Part shown: positions 56,172 to 64,000 of the stretch, piece by piece
How positions within the stretch are numbered: the first letter of the stretch is position 1
Layout of the letters: each line of letters begins with the position of its first letter
From: Phialemonium atrogriseum
Lineage: Eukaryota > Ascomycota > Sordariomycetes > Cephalothecales > Cephalothecaceae
Reading direction: 5' to 3'
Assembly (NCBI RefSeq): GCF_030411735.1
Contig: NW_026848175.1
Location: 1-64,000 of the forward strand
Length of the DNA stretch: 64,000 nt
Notes under the pieces: model-generated
The model's database searches: none
What the model saw: only the letters and a program-made list of their open reading frames with translations
What the model was told of the DNA's origin: nothing
Made by a program: the position numbers and the translations under genes

Positions 56172-58284
56172 ATGCAACAACAGCAACGTGACTTGGCAAT
56201 GCAGAACACGGAGAATCCATCAACCATCATGGACCGCGTGTGGGAACGAGCCAACGCAATTTCCACAAAGGTCCAGACGAGGTTGACGCAGCCTTCGAGC
56301 TGGATCTTGCCTCGTGAGGAGAGCAGCATCGCGCCGCCAGGCGTCTGGACCAATGCTGGTATGCCAAATTGCCTGCTGCAGCCACTTGCTCAAGTGCGTG
56401 CTTTTTCCAACAACTTCTAACTCGTTCACTTTTCCAACAGACTACGACCCTGTCGAACCCGAACGCCGCATCTGGACATCGACTACCATCGCGACGTACT
56501 GGTTCTCCGACCTGGTCTCCATCGTCGGATGGTCCCAGGCGGCAGCCATGTACAATGTCGGCCTCAGCGCGACTGACTGCACCCTGGCATGCATGGTGGC
56601 CGGCCTCTGCATTTCTCTCCCGACTGGTAAGAGCGCTCTGGGGGGGGTGCTGCAAGCACCTTTCTACTCTTCTTCTACTCCTAGACTAACAGTTTCCGCC
56701 CGCAGTGCTAAGCTCGAGGATTGGCGCCACCATGCACATCCCCTTCCCCGTGGCAATCCGAGCCAGCTTCGGCACGTACCTGCAATACTTCTGCGTCCTT
56801 TCAAGAGCCATTCTGGCCATGTTCTGGTTCGGCATCCACAGCGTCTATGGGAGCGACTGCGTGACTACTGTACGGGAAAGGCACCCACCGCGGAGTCATA
56901 ATTAATTATGGCGAACCTGCCTCGTCAGAGACTTGGGAGGATCGACTGACACTGTGCAGGTCATTACATGCATCTGGCCGAGCTATGCTCACCTGGCCAA
57001 CTACCTTCCCGCGTCGGCCCGCATCACCACCAAGGGAATGTGCTCCTATGTCATCTTCCACGCCGTGCAGTTCCCGTTCCTCTTCGTCCCGCCGCACAAG
57101 CTCAAGTATCTGTTCCGCGTCAAGGTCGTCCTTCTGCCCCCCGTCGTCATCGGCATGGCCATCTACCTCGCAGTCAAGGCCCACGGTGGCAACGAGTTCT
57201 TCTACCAGCCGGCGCGCATCCATGGCTCCGCGCGGGCCTGGAGGTGGCTCTCCGGCATGACCTCGGTCACGGGCGGCTGCTCGACGCTGGCCCTCAACAT
57301 CTCGGACTGGTCGCGCTTCGCCAAGTCGCCGCGCAGCCAGTGGTGGCAGCTCCTGCTGATCCCGCTGTTCCTGACCACCATGGGCATCTGCGGCATTGTC
57401 GGCGCCAGCGCCTCGGTCAAGCTGTACGGCGAGGCCCTGTGGAACCCGCTCGACATCATCGACCTGTGGATCAACACGCCCGGCGGGAGAGCGGCGGGCT
57501 TCTTCTGCAGCTTCATGTGGCTGTTGGCCCAGGTGTCGATCAACCTGAGCACGAACTCGGTGGCCTACGCAACGGGTGAGCTCCTTGCTTGAGTCCCACG
57601 TTAACAGGGCAGCAATGCTAATCAGCGGAAAATTCCGATTCAATGCAGATATCGGATCCACCCTTCCCAAGTTCCTCAACATCCGCCGGGCCAGCATCCT
57701 CGGCTTTCTGCTCGGTGGCTGGGCCCTGTGTCCCTGGATTATCCTCGAGTCTGCAGAGACTTTCCTCAACTTCATGTCCGCGTATGCCATCTTCATGGCG
57801 CCCATGACAGGTGTCTTGATCTGCGACTTCTTCGTCATCCACCGCATGCGCTACGACGTGCCGGCGTTATATGATCCCAAGGGAATCTATTTCTACAAGG
57901 TCTGTCTCTGCCCCATGATTACTCTCCCCCCCTCCTTCCCACGGACTTTCCACTGACGTACATCCCCAGTACGGGACCAACTGGCGAGCCCTCGCCACCC
58001 TCCTCATCACGGCGGTGCCTCTTCTCCCCGCCATCGGCTACGCAGTCAACCCCGAAAAGGTACACGTCAGTGAGGGCCTAAAGCACTTGTACTCCATTAA
58101 CTGGCTGTACTGCTTCCTTCTCTCCTTCAGCCTCTACTTTGTTCTCAGCAAGCTATTTCCGCCCAAGGCGACCATCATCCCCGCCATGGTCTTTGGCCTT
58201 CCTGCCGAAGCTGCTGATTCTGTTGCTGACGAGAAGGATGGCAAGGAGACTGACAGCACCGAGGTGAAGGCTGTTGATGTCTAG
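56172..58284 (+). CDS. NCS1-family permease (uracil/allantoin/hydantoin type)
   Basis: Six exons: 56172-56358, 56441-56626, 56706-56869, 56960-57575, 57649-57899 and 57970-58284, 572 residues. About twelve membrane helices are present. DYDPVEPERRIWTSTTIATY and the following SDLVSIVGWSQAAAMYNVGL are the NCS1 helix 1 region; ASFGTYLQYFCVLSRAILAM and LALNISDWSRFAKSPRSQWW are the conserved fungal Fur-type blocks. The family imports uracil, uridine, allantoin, hydantoins or thiamine at the plasma membrane with protons. Next to hydantoinase and carbamoylase genes, uptake of a hydantoin, dihydropyrimidine or uracil is the best guess. Several Met codons lie near the start (56172, 56199, 56229); the first is used. 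Confidence 0.9.
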
Positions 58285-58915
58285 TTAATAGTCAGGGCTT
58301 GGTTTGGGAGTGGAATTGCGATCAACGTCCGGACGTATTGGGTATAATGTTTTTGTTGGATTTGTGCTGGAATTACGTGTGCACGCAAGGGGGGGCTAGC
58401 TAGTTCGGGAGAAGAAGCGCGGCAAGACATGTCTGAGCGACAAGCAGTCTTACTGTCCCTACTGGCTATATTTTCACTTCTATACTAACAAATTGGAGGA
58501 CTTGCCCATTCTGTGCGCAAGCAGATCTTCGCATTGGTTCGTGTGAAATGTCCCCATTCTTGAAGGAGATGCAGCCTCCCTCTTCTTGCAGCCCTGTCAG
58601 ATGCGGAGGTCGCTGTTGGGCCTTGGGGCGCCGTGAGTTTGTCCTCGGCCGAAGCCCCAATTCACGTTTGCCACCGTAATCCCCCCGCCCGCCCCCACGT
58701 CTCTCCCATATCACTTCATTCAACTACACTCACTACCTCCGGATTGTGTCAATTGTGTTCATACAAGGCCGCTCCTCATCTGTCCATCCGCCCTAGTTGA
58801 GCCCAAAGATAGAAACATCGACTCATTGGAGTCTATCTATTCGAATGTGTTCCTGTCTATCTCTATTCTAGCATGCAAGCATCCTTGACGTAGTTGGCAC
58901 AGCCGGACATGATAT
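58285..58915. other. Convergent 3' region
   Basis: Lies between the permease stop and the hydantoinase stop. A G-run (about 58389-58395) and C-rich stretches are present. I see no gene; a minus-strand ORF at 58466-58723 has no recognisable content. Confidence 0.45.
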
Positions 58916-60505
58916 TTACAGCCACAGATCTCTCTCGTTGTCCATCATGCCCCTTGGCAGCCCACCGGTCTGACCCGTAACATTGCTCCCCTTCTTCCTC
59001 TTCAGAAACATTCCGTCCCCCTTCTTGCCCACCACTCCACCATGGTCGCGATTCCAGACTATCTGCCCTCGCAAGACTGTATACCTCGGCCAGTTACCAA
59101 CCCACATGCCTTCATACGGCGTGTAATCACAGTCGTGATGGATCATGCGAGCCCGGATCCGTAGCCCATCCACATCTCCCTCGTCCCTGTCCTCCCTGGC
59201 AAACTGGTGACCCCCCGGATACCACACCACAAAATCGGCATCGTACCCGGGCGCGATATTCCCCTTCACCCCGCCCAGACCATACAGCACGGCCGGCCTC
59301 GTGGCCGTGACCTGCACGAACCGCGGCAGCGAGATCTTTGGCTTCGAGCCCGTAGCATGGCTGAACATTAGCGGCATGCGCGTCTCGATCCCCGGCAGTC
59401 CGTTTGGGATGTCCCTGAAGACGGGCAGGCCGTCCTTCAAGCCGCGCGTCTTGCCGTAGGGGCTGTCGAACTTTGTCGGGGCGTGGTCCGACGACAGCGT
59501 GGTGAAGGTGCCGTTGGCGACGCCGCGCCAGATGGCCGCGACGTCTCGCGGCTCGTGGCGCAGCGGCGGCGAGCAGACGGCGCCGGCGCCGTGGGAGTGA
59601 GGGGCCTGCATGCGCTCGGACAGCAGCAGCAGGTAGTGCGGGCAGGTCTCGCCGTGCACGGGCAGCATGCGCGTCTGGGCGGCGCGGATGTGGTCCATGG
59701 CGAGCTCCGAGGAGACGTGCACGATCAGCACGGGCACGTCTAGCAGTTCGGCTAGCGAGATGGCTCGGTACGTGGCCTCGGCCTCGGCGAGCTGCGGGCG
59801 CGACACAGCGTGGTAAAACGGGTCGGTGAGCCCGCGCTCTTCGAGGCGTTCGGTAATGAGGGCGATCATGTCGCTGTTCTCGGCATGGATCATGGTGGTG
59901 ATGCCCAGCTGCCGGGCGGCCATCATGATGTCCAGGATTGCGCGGTCGCCCAGCTTGAGGGGCTCGTACGTCATGTACAGTTTGACACTGGTGATGCCCT
60001 CCCTCTCGACCAGGACGCGCAACTCGTTGTTGACGATGTGCGGCGTCGGGTTGGTCAGGATGAAGTGGAAGCCGTAGTCGCAGTGGCTCTGGTCGCGGGA
60101 CTTGCCGTGGTAGTCCTCCAGAGCCGGGAACAGGGACTCATCCTTGCGGCTTTGCGAGGCGAAGGCTAGGACTGTGGTGGTTCCTCCGGCCACTGCGCCT
60201 CTTGTCCCGGTCTCCCAGTTGTCGCCGTCGGGACTCTCGGGTTGGGCAAGGTGAACATGAGAGTCGACTCCTCCAGGCGTGACATAGGCGCCTTCCGCGT
60301 CCAGCACCCGTGTTTGTGGCCGACGTGGCAAGCAATGGCCCATGCAGACGATCTTGCCATCCTTGACCCCTATTTCGATCTTGGGGTCCAGGACCTCGGC
60401 AGCGGTGACCTATCCTCACGTGTTAGAGGCAAGATTCCACACAGATTCTTCGCAACAAGACAGGCTTACAATGGTCCCATTGGTCAGGATCAAATCAAGC
60501 TCCAT
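58916..60505 (-). CDS. Dihydropyrimidinase / D-hydantoinase
   Basis: Two exons: 60505-60470 and 60409-58916, 509 residues, normal for the family. The binuclear metal site is complete: H63 and H65 (DSHVHLAQ), carbamylated K155 (SVKLYMTYEP), H186 (MIHAENSDM), H242 (VHVSSELAMDH) and D319 (SSDHAPTKF). The enzyme opens 5,6-dihydropyrimidines or 5-substituted hydantoins to N-carbamoyl acids in the cytosol. SSDHAPTKF and the CSPPLR loop are closer to dihydropyrimidinase than to allantoinase or dihydroorotase. The C-terminal KRKKGSNVTG tail is basic. The gene shares a promoter with RidA and stands beside an NCS1 permease and a D-carbamoylase-like gene, which supports the role. Confidence 0.92.
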
Positions 60506-60958
60506 GCTGCGTGCAATTGGATCGTGCCGTGGTAGGAGCTTGCCGGGTTGCGATAAGTGTTAGGTTACTGTACTCTGCCAAGATCATGAGGGAAATAAGT
60601 CGACAGAATAGGCATATTTCCAGAATAACATGTGTCGGTATAAGCTTATCTATTTCCCCAGCCATGCTAACATATCCCTCTCGTCACGCCCTTACCAAGT
60701 GGGTTACCAATCTCCCTCAACTTCGGACCGGTGCGGGGCCGTGGACCCGCAGGCCAAGACCGCTTCGGCCGGCTCGGCCGACTTGCCCCTGAACAAGGGT
60801 TACAAGCCTAGAATTGACATCCAACAGCCATCTTCATCGTATAGATATATCAGTAAATAGATAGAAGAGAGGTCAATTTATTTTTCTCGACACAGCTTTT
60901 CCAGCCCCTAAGTTACAGAGCGCATCACTCTCTTTCACACGTCAATCCAACCAACACA
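60506..60958. promoter_or_regulatory. Divergent promoter of hydantoinase and RidA with two GATAAG sites
   Basis: A 453-bp spacer. GATAAG lies at 60552-60557 and its reverse complement CTTATC at 60645-60650. A GC-rich block with TCGGCCGGCTCGGCCGA is at about 60765-60782. GATAAG pairs within about 100 bp are typical of AreA/NIT2-controlled nitrogen genes, although a 6-mer can occur by chance. Confidence 0.5.
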
Positions 60959-61460
60959 ATGTCCAAGTCCGCTGTCCTTACCAAGAACGCACCCCCGCCT
61001 CTCGCAGGCATCCTTTCCCAGGCCATCATCGCCAACGGCATGGTCTACTGCTCTGGTGCCACCGGCGTTGACCCTGTCACGCGGCAGCTGGTCGAGGGTG
61101 ACGTCAAGGCCCGGACAGTGAGTTGCAGTTCTCAGCGCATTGATGAGATCCTCTCTGCTCACAGGAGAATATAGCATCAATGCATCAAGAATCTGAAGGC
61201 CGTCCTAGAGGGGGCCAGATCGAGCATCGACAAGGTGGTCAAGGTCAACGTCTACCTGGCCGACATGGGTGACTTTGCCGAGATGAACTCGGTCTACTCG
61301 CAGTACTGGGGTGATGTTAAGCCGTCGCGGACGTAAGTTGCACGGTGCTGTGCTGCCGTCTAATAAATTGGATAGATGCTGACTGGGACATAGATGTGTT
61401 GCGGTCAAGACGCTGCCTCTCAACACCGACGTTGAGATTGAGTGCATAGCGGTGTTGTAA
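60959..61460 (+). CDS. RidA/YjgF-type imine deaminase
   Basis: Three exons: 60959-61117, 61175-61332 and 61394-61460, 127 residues, the family's standard size. Conserved features are YCSGATGVDP, the mid-protein NVYLADMGDFAEMN, the catalytic Arg in KPSRTCVAVKTLP and the Glu in EIECIAVL. RidA proteins hydrolyse reactive enamine/imine intermediates formed from amino acids and are often placed in amino-acid and pyrimidine catabolic loci. Here it would clear the imine made when the D-amino acid product is oxidised, or act on an aminoacrylate-like intermediate. There is no mitochondrial presequence, so a cytosolic location is expected. Confidence 0.92.
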
Positions 61461-62048
61461 TTAGATGCTGCTATGGCGAGACCTTGTATGTGAAGATGCC
61501 ACCAAGTTAGCACTTTAACAAGGGTAATTAATAAATAGGAACATTTGTTCCACCAATGTTACAACCTCTTGTTTACCCATGTTATCGTGTTTCGTAACCT
61601 TACGACAAAAGTTAGACAGCAACAGCCACTAAACGCGGAAGCAGAAAAAGTGCCAGTATTCAAGGTAGACATCAAAGTAGAAAGTAATTAAATTCTCAAC
61701 AGTCGAAGGGGAAACGAATCATGGTCTATCTCCCGAGTCAGAAATGGAACTAGCGAGCCCTTTACTATGCAACCAATTGCCGTCAAATATGATAAAACAC
61801 CTACACTATCGGGTGGCGGGATTGTGATTTACCACAACCCCGAGTCGGTGGACTGAGGCGGTGAGAAGGCATTATGAACATGGTTCTTGGGAGCGCATCA
61901 TTCCAATTTCTATGTAATTATAGCTTCACTTCCCTGCATGCCTGTCGACTGTTTTACAGCCACAAAAAAGAAAAGTCCATGATTTACTAATAAAGAACGA
62001 ATATGGACCGAAACGAAATAATATTCGCCAATAGCATTCGTTCTATAA
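61461..62048. other. Convergent 3' region
   Basis: Lies between the RidA and carbamoylase stops, AT-richer than its flanks. No gene, repeat or RNA was recognised. Confidence 0.45.
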
Positions 62049-63154
62049 CTAAGACGAAAGCAACTTGGGCTCAACAATTCCCTTCTGGGCAGTAATCATG
62101 CCGTATGCCTGGGGTTGGCGGTTGACAGCAAAGTTGAAGATCTGGTGGCGTCAGCTTGGGGGTTCGATATCACGGCTCTACACACAACACAACTTACATC
62201 CTTCTTCCCCTTCTGACACTCCTCCAGGTCAATCTCCGCAAAGACAACCTCATCGTCCGTCGTCTTCGCCTCGGCAATGATATGCCCGTCCGAGTCGACG
62301 ATGCTGCTGCCACCGATCAAGTCGAACTTGCCGTCGTCCATCCCGCACCGCCCCGACGAGATAGAGAAGCAGCTGTTGGCGTAGGAGTTGTACTGCATCA
62401 CCAGCCGGTGGTGGTGCAGCGCCTCCTCCCGCGCCTCCTCGAGCGAGATGGGCTTGCCGGGCTTGTAGATGTCGTCGGCCTTGCCGTTGGTGTTGAACCC
62501 GACAAGCACCAGCTCCGCTCCCTGGAGCCCATACGGCCGCCAGGACTCGGGCCACCGGCGGTCGTTGCAGATCAGAGCGCCGATGATGGGGTCGCCCTTC
62601 CCCTGCGTGTCCGTCTCCGTCGTGCCCTCCTTCAGGGTGTCCGGGATCAGGCCGGGCACGCGGAAGGCCGGGAAACCCAGGTCGCCGGTCTCAAAGTACC
62701 GCTTCTCCAGGTGCACCTCGGCGCCGGGGAAGGGCGGGTCAACAAAGCCCGGGACGTGGGTCTTGCGGTACTTGTTGAGCACCTCGCCCGACCGGCCAGA
62801 GTAGTACACGGCCGTGTTGAAGTGCCGGCCCTCGGGCGTGCGCTCGCCGTAGCCGACCCAGATGTCAACGCCCAGCTCGCGTGCCCGGTCGAACAGCGGC
62901 TTGACGTTCTTGGACTCGGCGATGGAGCTGCCGCCGGCGTCGTCCTCGAAGTACGACTCCATCTCCTCCTGGTCCTCGAACAGGTAGCGAGGGAAGAAGG
63001 TGGTGAATGCGGTTTCCGGGAACACGATGATCTGGGCCCCCATGGAAGCGGCAGAGTCCAGCAGGCGGAGCATCCGCTGCATAGTCTCCGATCGAGGGGT
63101 GGTCCGGTGGACCGCGCCGATTTGGGCGGCGGCAACCTTGATGAGACGCGGCAT
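62049..63154 (-). CDS. N-carbamoyl-D-amino-acid hydrolase (nitrilase superfamily)
   Basis: Two exons: 63154-62198 and 62141-62049, 349 residues. The nitrilase triad is E47 (FPETAF), K131 (NKYRKTHVPG) and C196 (ALICNDRRWPESW). The ICNDRRWPE block and the KRYFETGDLGFPAF segment are typical of D-carbamoylases, more than of beta-ureidopropionase. It would split N-carbamoyl-D-amino acids (or N-carbamoyl-beta-alanine) to amino acid, CO2 and ammonia, the step after the hydantoinase. Start at 63154 (MPRLIKVAAAQ), the usual N-terminus of the family. The last exon (IFNFAVNRQPQAYG) is a normal C-terminal extension of fungal members. Confidence 0.9.
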
Positions 63155-64000
63155 TCTGATGTGTGAGAAAAAGAGAGAGCGAAAGATGATTAGATCGTGT
63201 ACCAAAGATTGCTGTCACGGTAGTCAAGACTCGTGCCGATTTCCACAATTACCACGCCCGATTAGCTTGCTGCTCCCCTATATGATTAAGAATCATTGAG
63301 GATCGTTATATTCTCCGTGTGGGTAGAACCCGGCCGATAACGGCCTTTGACATCAGGCCGGCCGGCCGATAAGATATCTGCGGGGTTGATTGATGGGTGT
63401 GCCATCCCGCTCATTCACGGCTCGTCCGAACCGTCGTAGGGGTGTTACTCCTTGCGAACTCGGCCGTTGCATGTTTCGTATCTTCCTGTAGGTGCCCGGG
63501 GCTTGTCGGAGGTCGTTAACGGGTGGTCTGGGGGTTTCCATCTGTTCGGCCGAGTCCACCTGCCCCGGAATTCCATACCCACCGCATGTGGGCCCTTTAA
63601 CGACGCTAAACTTTCGCTCGTGCGGTATTCGGGCTCTTGCTCGGGGAATGGCCATCGGAGACGGAGCCCCCCATCGCTGCAAACACGTCTAGGTTATAAT
63701 TATCCTGATGCTGCGGGGTGTCCTTTGTCCGAGATGGCTTAAAGCTGAAGATCGAGCTCGAGTTCATGGCACGCTACGGCAAGCCTCACGTAGGAAATTA
63801 CTCACCAGTACAAGGACGAGCGGGATGCGAAATGTCTGTATCTTCTCAAATACGGCCTAAGTACTGGGACATGGGCGGACGGTAAGGAGGACGCTAAGGC
63901 ATTGGTTACAACGACGCGGAGAGAGTTAGTTACCATTTCAGAAGAGGTCAGCTTATGCTCTCCGTATTAGCTCTTATTAACTTGTCGTCACACATCTCCC
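63155..64000. promoter_or_regulatory. Promoter of the carbamoylase and unannotated window end
   Basis: GATAACGG lies at 63337-63344 and GATAAG at 63368-63373, within 220 bp of the carbamoylase ATG, matching the GATA elements of the permease and hydantoinase promoters. A CCGGCCGGCC stretch (63358-63367) separates them. From about 63450 to the end I see no gene that I can support. Confidence 0.45.

Noticed and set aside
56906..57847. Minus-strand ORF (313 codons) opposite the NCS1 permease
   Set aside because: Antisense shadow; crosses the permease introns and has no membrane or family pattern.
58916..60505. Allantoinase or dihydroorotase as identity of the amidohydrolase
   Set aside because: Carries the carbamylated Lys and SSDHAPTKF pattern of dihydropyrimidinase, and a D-carbamoylase lies next to it; allantoicase or ureidoglycolate genes are absent.
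62156..63166. Plus-strand ORF (336 codons) opposite the carbamoylase
   Set aside because: Val/Leu/Gly/Arg-rich shadow; the minus frame holds the full nitrilase triad.

Overview
The window is nuclear DNA of a filamentous ascomycete (Pezizomycotina). Genes are broken by short introns (about 50-80 nt) with GT..AG ends, four regulators carry the fungal Zn(II)2Cys6 finger, and an AT-rich retrotransposon shows the CpA-to-TpA decay expected of repeat-induced point mutation (RIP). I assign no species. I rebuilt every multi-exon gene by hand: splice phases, total lengths divisible by three and protein continuity agree for each, but no transcript or database evidence was available.

Layout. 1-6.1 kb: decayed Ty3/gypsy chromovirus with one partial and one more complete LTR, plus unassigned AT-rich DNA. 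6.1-9.6 kb: a C2H2/C6 transcription factor divergent from a divergent copy of the complex I subunit PSST/NDUFS7. 9.6-12.7 kb: gene graveyard (eroded ORF, a coiled-coil gene with three in-frame TAGs, a Helitron/PIF1-type helicase piece). 14.5-23.3 kb: a cysteine-synthase-like/rhodanese fusion, a sulfotransferase-family protein, a GNAT and a Cys-type sulfatase, so three of four genes handle sulfur. 23.9-30.2 kb: a C6 regulator, a sugar/quinate-type transporter and an F-box protein.

30.8-44.9 kb: DHA2-type exporter, second C2H2/C6 regulator, a CocE-type hydrolase fused to a C-terminal EthD-like region, an NmrA-like reductase, a scaffold gap with a 16-bp minisatellite, an SDR relic and a P450. 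Two divergent promoters here share the palindrome CGGAGCCG and an identical 12-mer, suggesting a co-regulated, unnamed pathway.

45.6-50.4 kb: a dynamin-like GTPase and a second P450. 51.1-63.2 kb: the most coherent system, a run of divergent gene pairs that encodes two SDRs, a C6 regulator, an NCS1 permease, a dihydropyrimidinase/hydantoinase, a RidA deaminase and a D-carbamoylase-like amidohydrolase. Together they could import a hydantoin or dihydropyrimidine, open the ring, remove the carbamoyl group and clear reactive imines. GATA-type elements lie in three of its promoters, in keeping with nitrogen control. I saw no tRNA, rRNA or CRISPR array.
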